Shown here: one piece after another, positions 8,839 through 17,013 of the stretch
Layout: the number at the start of each line of letters is the position of its first letter
Position numbering within the stretch: position 1 is the first letter of the stretch
NCBI GenBank assembly: GCA_033297075.1
Contig: MU858363.1
Span: forward strand, 1 to 18,922
Direction: 5' to 3'
Source of the DNA: Rhypophila decipiens
Taxonomy: Eukaryota; Ascomycota; Sordariomycetes; Sordariales; Naviculisporaceae
DNA length: 18,922 nt
The notes under the pieces: model-generated
Seen by the model: only the letters and a program-made list of their open reading frames with translations
What the model was told of the DNA's origin: nothing
Databases searched by the model: none
Program-made: the position numbers and the translations under genes

Positions 8839-9853
8839 GGGAACATTTGTCTGGTCAAATTACAATGCGAGACCGACTTTCTTCATGGTAATAGGAAGGG
8901 AAGATGGGCTTGGAGAGATGTGATCCTCGGCAGGAGCTGCATTGGCGTCCCACATGAGCTGGGGGTCTTATTGGAATAAAGACTGGCAGTTTCTCAATCA
9001 TCTTGTAAATAATCATAAGAGTACAGCAAAAGATACACGAGGGAGAAAGCAACAGAGCACTTCCATGGGACTAATGTTAACACATGCTCATCCTGTAGAC
9101 AGACCTGCACAGGTTGGAATTGTTGGCAAGAACACGGGTGTGGTGTAAATGCAAGGGCTGCCTTCCGGGGACAGACAGCGGGAGAGCCCTGTGATGCTCA
9201 CTGCGACCGCACAATAAGTTATTACTTTGTCTTGCTCGCTCCGCCCTCCTAGGGGTAGCCTTACTCCGTCTCCACCCTCAGAGACTCGTCCCGGATAAAG
9301 TTTGCAACCCCTCGTGCTGAAAAAAAAAAACCTGGAAGAAAGTCAACACATAACATCCCCCTAGTTCCACCTAGTATATACATTAATTCTCCAGCCTTCT
9401 TAAAACCCCCCAGACCTTACTCGACACGCTTGAAAGCAAATACGGGCGGTGGACTTGACACATGTGTTGGTGACACTAAGGATATAAGGCGGTGGTTAGA
9501 ATCACACCACTGTAGTGTTGGGAAATGGAGTTGGGATACGGAATCGTAGGAAACTGCATGGGGCAAGACATCTACCGTTATTGACAGGTGATCTACCTTC
9601 TGCTGAGTCAGCACTTCTTCCGAAACTGGAAGTGGATTACTGAGTCTAGAAACACGTTCTCGCCCTCTTAATAACGACAGCTTCTGGTCTTTGTTGTTGT
9701 TCAGAAGGTGCGGTTTTTTGTCCTCATGGCTACTGGTCTGGACCCTTCTGACCAGACAGGGAGCTTTAGGGGCAAAACTTTATCACAACACCACTCACCA
9801 AATCCGACGCGAAACGTTGCTCCGACACGACAACAAGCCGAAAATCAAAAGTC
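8839..9853. other. Non-coding stretch upstream of the stop-interrupted pseudogene
   Basis: About 1 kb without a supported gene. An A-homopolymer lies near 9320-9330. Overlapping frames after 9691 begin at TTG and read into the pseudogene at 9854 in the wrong frame. The last 100 bp before 9854 may be its former promoter and leader. Confidence 0.4.
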
Positions 9854-10795
9854 ATGTCTGCCGGCGGCCTGAGCACCATCCCCCCGTATTCGCTCCAGGC
9901 GACGGTGGCGGCCGTGCAAGACTACTTTGCCCTCCTGACCGACATGTACCTCGACCCGGCAGATGTCCTCACCCCGGCTGTCGGAGATGGGGGCTAGCCC
10001 TTTCCCACAATCGACAAACTCCAGTGCATGGGCAAGACAGGCTCAGTCCTCGACCTTCTCCGCCACCTTCCCTACATCCGCAGAGAAGAAGACGACGGAC
10101 CGCAGGCCGGCATCCCAGGTTGTCACTTCGCTGACTGGCGCCATCTCGCAGAAATCACCAGCATTGACCCCGATAACGATACTGGTCCAGACGGGCATAG
10201 CCTGCGCGAGTGCTCTGAGCCCGTCGAGCTAGTGGAGCGGGATGTTATCCCACCTTATGTCATCGGTCTGACTTACGGGGGACGTGACAATCCGACCTTC
10301 CTGCTCGACACCAAGCACGGCATCGTGCATTGGTATGAGTGCCCAGATGGGATTCGGTATGATTCCGCTCTGCCGGGCGTGACCGACGTGGACGAACCAT
10401 TCGACTGGGAAGATACACCCGAGGAAGAGGTCGAGTGGCGGGCTGAACACCCGGCTTGAAGTATCGCTGATTTCTTTGGCATCTTGGAGCGGCAGCTTCG
10501 TGAGTTGCGGCATGTCCCCGTGGGTTCTCCGTCTCGGGCGGTGTTGTATGGTGATGGTGAGGACGCTGAAGAGGAGCTTGGTGACTTGGTTGTTGCTGTA
10601 AGGGCAATTTTTAAGCGGCATGGGTGGCCTGATCCGAGTTCATTTGACAAGGAGGTGTGTTTGGCAGAGGTTAAAAGGTTGGTGATGGACGAGTATCCTG
10701 ACCATGATTACCGTTATGATGACGATGAGGACGATGCAGACGAGGAGAGCGAAGGCGAAGAGGGCGATGGCGAGGGTTCGAACGACGACGAGTGA
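9854..10795 (+). pseudogene. Fungal hypothetical protein pseudogene, two in-frame stops
   Basis: One reading frame runs 942 bp from ATG 9854 to TGA 10793-10795, interrupted by TAG at 9995-9997 and TGA at 10457-10459 but with no frameshift. The three parts look like one protein of about 313 residues: MSAGGLSTIPPYSLQA at the start, VIGLTYGGRDNPTFLLDTK and GIVHWYECP in the middle, EEVEWRAEHPA before the second stop, SIADFFGILERQLREL after it, and a strongly acidic tail (DDDEDDADEESEGEEGDGE). The block with GG, FLLD, HWYE and a later ADFF..L recalls the layout of SMI1/KNR4 (SUKH) proteins; this is inference only. Both stops could be former Trp codons, and the first is a TpG to TpA change. Three long minus-strand frames here are shadows. 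Confidence 0.6.
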
Positions 10796-11160
10796 TAACT
10801 ATATGAGCTGTTGATTGAGTCCTCAACCTTTAGAAGAATGCAAGGTTTTTTCGAGACGGATGTATAAAAAGAGGACAATTCCTTTCGGTGCCAGATACAG
10901 TGTGTATATTCTTTTCCGTCCTGTCAGGTATTTCTTTCCCTGAAATCTCCATGTTTGGTGGTGTGAACCTGAAGGAGTTGTAGAATTGTAACGGCGATAT
11001 TGACGCCCAAGTGTATTCCGTAGTCTTGGCATTTTGATGCCCCAGGCACCAATGCCGCCGCCCCCACGGCATGTGATATGAATCAACATGGAAACACTTC
11101 AGGCCTCCGATCACTTGACCTCCACAACGCCCCGATAAGAGAACTTGACAAGACTAGAAA
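10796..11160. other. Intergenic, no gene recognised
   Basis: Two overlapping minus-strand frames of about 90 codons cover this region but share no recognisable motif and have low-complexity content. It probably contains the 3' end of the pseudogene and the promoter of the 11161 gene. Confidence 0.4.
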
Positions 11161-11604
11161 ATGAACAAAAAATGCGAACAATGTCGAGTCCTCGTTTTTC
11201 GAGAACCAGATTGCGAAATCCCAACTACCCTTCGAGCCGTGCCAGGATCTCAAAGACTTGTCCACGTCCTTTATTATAGCAACGAATCCTGGGCGCAATC
11301 TATCGCGAGTGGGTGCCATTCCTGTACCCTCGTCAGAGGTCAGGTTTATGACTCCTTGGTCCTAAGTCCAGCTTGCGATGCTCTCAGCGCGTTCGTCATA
11401 TTGGCCATCACCCATCGGCCGGGGTCTGAGTCTGAATATCCAACCAGGCCCTTGGACTTGAGAATACAGATCATTAGCAAGTTGGGAAACTCACAACTCT
11501 CGGCGATTGAAGAACTTCCAAGTAAATATGGCCCTGTCCTCTTCCTGGTCCGTAGGGCTGGGGCTACGTCTCAGAACAACCCTATTGACTATGACTTTAC
11601 TTAG
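11161..11604 (+). CDS. HET-protein N-terminal-like protein, 147 aa, truncated
   Basis: ATG 11161 (context AGAAAATG, A at -3) opens 147 codons ending TAG. The N-terminus has C5-x2-C8, then a stretch with a Trp (NESWAQSIAS) leading to GCHSCTLVRG, with C52-x2-C55. Two CxxC pairs separated by about 45 residues, the second in an S-x-GC-x2-C context, are the usual beginning of fungal heterokaryon-incompatibility (HET) proteins. A ligand-binding-like segment and then the HET domain with its Y-x-A-L-S-Y-x-W-G core normally follow. Here the protein stops before any HET domain and I find none downstream. It is either a truncated HET gene or a short N-terminal-only paralogue. HET proteins trigger cell death on non-self recognition; this one lacks the effector domain. 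Confidence 0.45.
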   Translation: MNKKCEQCRVLVFREPDCEIPTTLRAVPGSQRLVHVLYYSNESWAQSIASGCHSCTLVRGQVYDSLVLSPACDALSAFVILAITHRPGSESEYPTRPLDLRIQIISKLGNSQLSAIEELPSKYGPVLFLVRRAGATSQNNPIDYDFT

Positions 11605-12080
11605 ATCATTACATGAGTGCACTGAACGACTATATTTTGCGTATATCTCCCCGTTTCTGGGCTAACATGGGTTAATGTTCGATGAGGTAGATGACTCCAC
11701 TGCCTTGGCGGCGCTCCTGATAGACTCATCCAAGCTTGGCCCAAGAACGAGAAGAAGGTCGGGCTTCTTTGCTGATTATGGTTGGTGAGATTGGCGATGT
11801 TTTCACCACCCCAGTTCTTCTCAGCCACGGAGAGGAGGATGTTTGGCCAATGTCGACCAATGGAGCTCTTCCGCCGTATCAATCCAGTCCTAGTTGAGGA
11901 TGCCAAAAATCGACAACAAGGCCTCCTCGCATCCGTCTCGGCGTATTTCTCAGGGCTGTTTCGTGAAACACCTCGCCCATAGCCTATATACCACTTTTGG
12001 AGTCGTATTACTGGACCTGTCAGCCAATACCAAGGCAGTAGAATTCAACTAACTTATTGGAATACCGGCAGCCGTGCTGA
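11605..12080. other. Decayed coding-like sequence, unassigned
   Basis: Short frames on both strands look coding-like but none is long or continuous. Plus strand: FTTPVLLSHGEEDVW near 11800, reminiscent of the catalytic-Asp region of acyl-protein thioesterase/carboxylesterases. Minus strand: a frame through 11900-11720 with APLVDIGQTSSSPWLRR. I cannot decide which strand, if either, was coding. Confidence 0.25.
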
Positions 12081-12221
12081 TCACAGCCTTGTAACTACCA
12101 AGACTTGTTTAACCCCGGCTACAACATTTGCGATGATTCGTAACTCGGGCTCTACATCGTTTCCGCCGTAAACAAAACGATCTGTCAGTGTCTCACTATT
12201 CAGGTACTGTGCGGTCTCCAT
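12081..12221 (-). CDS. Short coding-like ORF, 46 aa, minus strand
   Basis: ATG 12221 to TGA 12081-12083 encodes METAQYLNSETLTD, then RFVYGGNDVEPELRIIANVV and a hydrophobic VLVV end. Amino-acid composition and alternation look like a genuine folded segment and not a chance ORF, but it is very short and has no recognised family. It may be one exon or a leftover of a larger gene on the minus strand. Confidence 0.22.
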   Translation of the reverse strand: METAQYLNSETLTDRFVYGGNDVEPELRIIANVVAGVKQVLVVTRL

Positions 12222-12611
12222 TCTAGTTCTCCTTCCAAGCGATGAGGGAGAGTAAGAGACACTAACGGGGGCACTAGAAGCTGTCTCAAACAGCCACCTT
12301 TACCGCCCACCTACGCTGGAATCGCGGATGCTAATCCCGTCGTATTAGCAGAGAACCAACAAGATCTCGCCAAAGAGGCGTCTTGAGGTTGTGTTTGGTT
12401 TTGGTACATGTGGTTCACCCTGCTCAGCAGGAGGGGGAAGCCAGGGTATAACGAAAATATTATTGCCGCCTTCCCGAGTCTCCCAAACTTCACCCATCTT
12501 TCTTCCTCGCTCCTCTCACTATATGTCTCTCAGCCTCCGCCCCCCCTCCCCTCTCTACGTGTCAGAATATTCGGTGTGGCTCCGAAGAATACATGTTCCT
12601 GTTTTTGAGGG

Positions 12612-12638
12612 ATTGGTCATCAATTGGTCATCAATTGG
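12612..12638. repeat. 11-bp tandem repeat, 2.5 copies
   Basis: ATTGGTCATCA occurs twice in tandem (12612-12622, 12623-12633) followed by a partial ATTGG. The copies are identical. Confidence 0.8.
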
Positions 12639-12716
12639 AAATCTTGACAAGAATCTTTGTCATTGGTTTAATCATGTTTGGTATTAGTACTGCCACCATG
12701 TACAGTTATAAGAGAG

Positions 12717-12739
12717 GCTCTCTGGCGAAGCCAGAGAGC
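12717..12739. repeat. Perfect 10-bp inverted repeat (hairpin)
   Basis: Arms GCTCTCTGGC (12717-12726) and GCCAGAGAGC (12730-12739) are exact reverse complements around a 3-base GAA loop. Purine-rich GA sequence follows. No CTRR motif typical of a Helitron 3' end follows on either strand. Its role is unknown. Confidence 0.75.
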
Positions 12740-14146
12740 AAAAGAGAGAGAAAAACAAGGACAATTCCCTGAGGAAGAGTGCAAGATTCAGACACTACGC
12801 TCTGTTACTTCGCAATACCAGCTACAAAGAACGCTTGTGCGGCCGGTCGCTCTGTCAACCCTGGTTCAAGCTCGAGCCTGCCGGTTATTACAACGGGTAG
12901 CCCATATATTGTCCCCCTAAACCCCCCCCAACTAGTGGAAGATCAGCTTCGTGACTACGAACCTAGATCATGATCCCCACGAGGTGACGTATGGCCACTA
13001 CGATCTCTCAAACCTCGACAGGTCGGACGGCTTTGAACCCGGGGACCTCGACAGGTTGCATTTTGCCAGGGTCGAGGAGATAGCCCGACACCGCTCGTCT
13101 TTGCGGTCGACCAGTGATGCCAATATAGATTCGCTAACTATCGATGACCAATCAACCGCTTACGTTCTCCGGAACTGCTAACAGTTATCCCGGGTTGTAC
13201 GAATGGACCGTCCTCCTTCTCGACGGTCATCAGTTCGGTGTCCCCACAATTCTGATAGGGTACTTTTGAAATTCGCCGAATGGCATCGAGTTTGCTCAGG
13301 CAACATCAACACAGCCGCCGCCACAGCTGTCGACGTGGTTGCGTGGCCTAATTAGCTGCATATGGGTTGCGGATGATGCATATCAAGGGCTTCGCTTTCA
13401 ACCTTAAGGGAAGAATCCCCAGCACAGAGACTCCAACATTCCTGAATAAAGATGCAACCAGCCGGTGATTGTACAAAGGCAGACTCGTTTGCAACCTCAT
13501 AAGCCCAGAGCTATCGGGCTTTCGTTTCCTTCGATGGATCCACGTCAAATCACAGAACAATTTGGCCTTGACGATGATTTACCGGATGTTCTGTCTACCG
13601 TTGCAATACAGGCCTACCAGGAATACCGAAATAATGGAGATAAGGCTAAGATTTATTTTGCGGTTCAGTGCGCCCAATATGTGACAAACATAACGCCCAA
13701 AGGCCATCCTCAGGAGGCAGGCAAATTAAACAACCTCGGGGTTATGCTCCAAACCCGGTACGAAAGGACTGGCCAGATAGGAGACCTTGAGGAGGCCATC
13801 GCGGCGGCAAGACAGGCAGTCCAGTCGACACCAGACGACCACCCTGACTGGGTAGCTTACTTGAACAACCTTGGGAACAAGCTCGAAAGCCGGTACGAGA
13901 GGACTGGCCAGATGGGAGATATTGAGGATGCTATCACGGCGGCAAGACAGGCAGTCCAGTCGACACCAGACGACTACCCTAACCGGGCAGCTTGTTTGAA
14001 TAACCTCGGGAGTAAGCTCGGTTACCGGTATGAGAGGACTGGCCAAATAAGAGACCTTGAGGAGGCCATTACGGTAGCAAGACAGGCAGTTCAATCGACA
14101 CCACACGACCACCCTGACCGGGCAGCTTACTTGAACAACCTCGGGA

Positions 14147-14309
14147 GCAAGTGTCACGGCGAGCCGTGATAACACAAGCGATAGTGCCCTATTGAAACTG
14201 CTATATAACACACAATTCTAAGGCTAGCTTGCAGCTTAGAATTTGGCATCCTTTTTAAGGAGGTTTGGCCTAGTGGTGTGGTTCTAGATTCCCAAATCGT
14301 CACAGCAAG
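14147..14309. other. 5-bp target-site duplication GCAAG around the LTR
   Basis: GCAAG at 14147-14151 and again at 14305-14309 flanks the LTR exactly. A 5-bp duplication is usual for Ty3/gypsy and Ty1/copia integration. An intact duplication indicates LTR–LTR recombination at the original insertion site. Confidence 0.85.
14152..14304 (-). mobile_element. Solo LTR, 153 bp, inserted in the TPR region
   Basis: The segment reads TGTCACGG…CGTCACA on the plus strand, so on the minus strand it is TGTGACG…GCCGTGACA, the same ends as the two plus-strand LTRs. It is flanked by GCAAG on both sides (14147-14151 and 14305-14309). Removing one GCAAG and the element restores TPR unit 4 to exactly 135 bp. 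A TATATA-like stretch lies at 14201-14208. Internal inverted repeats are TCACGGC/GCCGTGA near the left end and AATTCTAAG/CTTAGAATT in the middle. Confidence 0.85.
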
Positions 14310-15079
14310 CTCGGTTGCCGGTACGAGAGGACTGGCCAGATGCAAGACCTTGAAGAGGCCATCACGGCAGCAAAACAGGCAGTCCAGTCAACACTAGACG
14401 ACCATCCTAACAGGGCAGCGTACTTGAACAACCTTGGGAACAAGCTCGAAAGCCGGTACGAGAGGACTGGCCAGATGAGAGACCTTGAAGAGGCCATCAC
14501 GGCGGCAAGACAGGCAGTCCAGTCAACACCAGACAACCACCCTGACCGGGCAGCTTACTTGAACAACCTCGGGGTTGTGCTCAAAACCCAGTACGAGGGG
14601 ACTGGCCAGATGGGAGACCTTGAGGAGGCCATTACAGTAGCAAGACAGGCAGTTCAATCGACACCACACGACCACCCTGACCAGGCAGGTTTCTTGAACA
14701 ACCTCGGGAACATGCTCCAAACCCAGTACGAGAGGACTGGCCAGATACAAGACCTTGATAATGCTTCTAAGCATCTCCAAGAAGCATGGAGCTGTGGCTC
14801 AGCAGTTCCATTTCATCGTATCAAACCCGCTGCTCGGTGTCTGCAGCTCTTCGCTCGCCTTCGCGGAGGCCCAAATACCGATGTCATCATATCATCGGCT
14901 ATTCAACTTGGGAAAGATGTTATTAAGCTGCTACCTTCAGTCAACACCAGAATACTCAACCGTGCAGATCAGCAATTCGTCATTAAAACCTTTGCTGGAG
15001 TGGCTGCCGATCTTTGCGCATTCCACCTCGAGTCCGGCAATCTTCATGATGCGCTTCTATATCTCGAGGAAGGCCGTCT

Positions 15080-16426
15080 GTGATTCTCGGCCAACTCGTT
15101 GACAGCCGGAGCGACATTTCCTCTCTCGCACGGCAGTATCCCGACCTTGTCCGCCGCTACGAGGAACTCCGGGACGAGATCAACGGGCCGGTTCGAACTA
15201 GAAAGCGAGATGTCGCCGAGAGACTGATACTAAAGCGACGCCGCGAAGCTGTAGATGAGTTAGAGCGTTGCATCGAGGGAATCAGAAGCATCCCAGGTCA
15301 AGAGCGATTCCTGCAAGGCCAAACCGTTGCTCAGATGCAGGAATGTGCTGCGCATGGCAGCATCATCATTATCAATCTCACAACATTTCGAAGTGACGCG
15401 ATTATCGTAACCGCCACGACTATCAAAGCGCTTAACCTACCGAAGCTGTCTGCCTCGGAGGCGAAGAATTGGCTTAGTAAAGACTGGCACAGAGGAAGCA
15501 GATCGGATCGCCCGCAGAAGAATAAGGAATACCTGGATTTTCTGTCTTGGTTGTGGCAGGCATGTGTCCAGCCGGTGCTCGACGTGGTCTTGGCAATTCA
15601 GAGCTCATCGGACCTGCCGAGAATATGGTGGATCGGGACCGGCCTCGCCACCTCGATGCCATTCCATGCGGCAGGGACAAATTCTGTAAATTCGACAGAC
15701 AATCTGTACAGCAGGGCCGTCTCATCATACGCTCCGTCGATCAAGGCATTAGCGTATTCCCACAGTCGATCCAAGGCCACCGACGGAACGAAGGGCATGC
15801 TCTTAATGGCGACCATGTCAACTACCCCGGGTTCCCCAAAACCTCCTGATCTTCCCGGCGTCGCGAAGGAGAAGGAGAAGATCCTCGATATAACAGGCCG
15901 GCACCTTCTAACAGAGTCGATTGACCAGCCAAGCGTAAACAGGCTCATCGAACGCCTGCCACACTGCTCTATCGCACACTTCGCTTGTCACGGGTCCACG
16001 GACTACTCAGACCCTTCCAACAGCGGACTGGTCCTGCAGAAATCCGGGGACACAGCACCGGAGCAGGACCGCCTAACTGTGCAGATGGTCTCGGAGCTTA
16101 GTCTCACGCATGCCCGCCTGGCCTATCTCTCGGCATGCTCGACAGCGGAAAACAGAGCGCCACAATTAACAGACGAGGTAATCCATGTAGTAAGTGGATT
16201 CCAGGTGGCCGGCTTTCCTCATGTAGTGGGTTGTCTATGGCCGTCCAACGACAGGGTATGCGTAGAGGTTGCGAGTGGATTCTATACTACGTTGCTCGAT
16301 AAAGGAGAGATGCGCTGGGACAACGATAACGTTGCTGCAGCGCTTCTAAAGGCGGTGAATATAGTCAGGGAGAATGAGAGGAGTATGCCGTTGAACTGGG
16401 CGCAGTTTGTTCACTATGGGCCGTAA
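15080..16426 (+). CDS. CHAT peptidase half of the broken gene, open frame
   Basis: This frame of 448 codons has no internal stop. It begins at GTG 15080 only because of the frameshift; it should be fused to the TPR part. Positions are counted from that GTG. Residues 1-95 form a helical, charged linker (SLARQYPDLVRRYEELRDEI). The CHAT core follows: PRIWWIGTGLATSMPFHAAG (180-199), the region SRAVSSYAPSIKAL (211-224), PGVAKEKEKI (259-268), SIAHFACHG with His304, LAYLSACSTA with Cys353, and the GFPHVVGCLWPSND motif (378-391). It ends with LNWAQFVHYGP, the usual end of this family. All landmarks of a catalytic CHAT domain are present, so this half has not decayed beyond the frame break. Confidence 0.8.
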   Translation: MILGQLVDSRSDISSLARQYPDLVRRYEELRDEINGPVRTRKRDVAERLILKRRREAVDELERCIEGIRSIPGQERFLQGQTVAQMQECAAHGSIIIINLTTFRSDAIIVTATTIKALNLPKLSASEAKNWLSKDWHRGSRSDRPQKNKEYLDFLSWLWQACVQPVLDVVLAIQSSSDLPRIWWIGTGLATSMPFHAAGTNSVNSTDNLYSRAVSSYAPSIKALAYSHSRSKATDGTKGMLLMATMSTTPGSPKPPDLPGVAKEKEKILDITGRHLLTESIDQPSVNRLIERLPHCSIAHFACHGSTDYSDPSNSGLVLQKSGDTAPEQDRLTVQMVSELSLTHARLAYLSACSTAENRAPQLTDEVIHVVSGFQVAGFPHVVGCLWPSNDRVCVEVASGFYTTLLDKGEMRWDNDNVAAALLKAVNIVRENERSMPLNWAQFVHYGP

Positions 16427-16699
16427 TGATTATATAGACGTTGCGCTAGCTAGTTATCTCCTAGGAACGTCATAATTAGAACCCTTCTTGACCAACAGCT
16501 AATAGCAATCGTTAATACCGCTATAGCCGAACATGCCCCCTAAAACCCTAGAGGTAGCCGAAGCCAGATTTCTAAGCCCCTTGTATTCTACTTGCCCTTC
16601 GAGCCTATTTTCTACTTGTAATTGTAGCGAGAGGGTGTGCGATTACCAGAAACAAGGCTTGTATTTGCTTGATCCGTTCCACTTATAGTTCCCTGGCCG
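16427..16699. other. Unassigned, transposon-like stretch
   Basis: After the CHAT stop the sequence is rich in TAG/CTA triplets, as in decayed transposons. A short frame starts MPPKTLEVAEARFLS at about 16533, mildly like the beginning of a pogo/Fot1 transposase, but it runs only about 50 codons. I cannot assign it. Confidence 0.25.
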
Positions 16700-17013
16700 A
16701 CTAGGTGACACTTGTTTACTTCCCCTGAGAAGGAACTTGGGGACATACTGTTCCGATCTCAGGCCAAGAGCAGCATGACTTGTCCCTCCAAGCCGAAACC
16801 AAAGTGCTATTAACCTCTAACGGCCACTAGATGTCCCTATGGATTTATCCAAGCACCGGCTTCGCGGGGAGGGGCGATGGGCTAACCCATAGCTGGCCTG
16901 ACCCGAGGCTTGGACGCCTGGAGCTTTGGGTATATAATCCCCTCTTCGCCCCGTTCTCCTCGTTCCTTTTTCTTTCTCCCTTCTCCTTCTTCTCCCCTCA
17001 TCCGTTGTAACAA
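16700..17013 (+). mobile_element. Possible gypsy-type LTR with TATA box
   Basis: A block with GGGTATATAATCCCC (about 16927-16941), a long pyrimidine-rich tract after it and an end at TTGTAACA (about 17006-17013) has the anatomy of an LTR promoter. A matching TGTTACAA start was not found, so the left boundary is uncertain, and no gag follows. An ordinary promoter of a lost gene is an alternative. Confidence 0.3.

Larger units (their letters stand above)
12222..13533. other. Gene-poor stretch with small repeats and gene scraps
   Basis: A plus-strand tail resembling a last exon (about 12281-12387, ending AENQQDLAKEAS) follows a CTAAC branch-like site and CACTAG acceptor, but I find no upstream exon. 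A coding-like frame at about 12936-13181 (VTYGHYDLSNLDR…TAYVLRNC) has no ATG. An 11-bp tandem repeat and a perfect hairpin are listed separately. The end of this stretch is presumably the promoter of the TPR–CHAT gene. Confidence 0.3.
13729..14780 (+). repeat. Seven near-identical 135-bp TPR-coding units
   Basis: The NNLG codons start at 13729, 13864, 13999, 14134, 14427, 14562 and 14697. Spacing is exactly 135 bp except between units 4 and 5, where it is 293 bp, that is 135 plus 158 (153-bp LTR plus 5-bp duplication). Units 2 and 5 are identical over their first 51 bases. The second halves of units 3 and 6 also match almost completely, which suggests a three-unit block was duplicated. Unit 7 is truncated and merges into the linker. 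Confidence 0.9.
13534..16426 (+). pseudogene. TPR–CHAT protease gene, disrupted by LTR insertion and frameshift
   Basis: Intact, this would encode about 911 residues. ATG 13534 (MDPRQITEQFGLDDD) is chosen because the open frame before it begins only at GTG. An N-terminal helical region leads into seven 45-residue TPR units (from 13729), each with NNLG…YERTGQ…DLEEAI…ARQAVQSTP. A linker with DQQFVIKTFAGVAADLCA and LHDALLYLEEGR joins these to a C-terminal CHAT domain. CHAT is a caspase-like cysteine peptidase; its dyad is visible as His in HFACHG and Cys in LSACST. Two lesions: a 153-bp solo LTR at 14152-14304 with target duplication, closing the first frame at 14167-14169, and a one-base loss near 15079 that moves the frame at the TPR/CHAT border. 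TPR–CHAT proteins are common in fungi; in bacteria CHAT proteases cleave partners in cell-death defence. Which protein this one would cut is unknown. Confidence 0.85.

Noticed and set aside
10229..10650. Three overlapping minus-strand frames of 115-130 codons
   Set aside because: They are antisense shadows of the pseudogene at 9854-10795, whose plus frame has coherent motifs.
12717..12739. Hairpin as a Helitron 3' end
   Set aside because: No CTRR follows within about 15 bases on either strand.
13726..14211. 161-codon minus frame, and others at 14300-14780
   Set aside because: They are antisense to the TPR repeats and simply repeat with the 135-bp period.
13729..14780. Regular repeats considered as a CRISPR-like array
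   Set aside because: The 135-bp spacing is contiguous coding TPR sequence with no unique spacers, in a eukaryotic context.
15076..15106. Intron explaining the frame change before CHAT
   Set aside because: The only GT…AG interval in reach is about 30 nt, shorter than known fungal introns.
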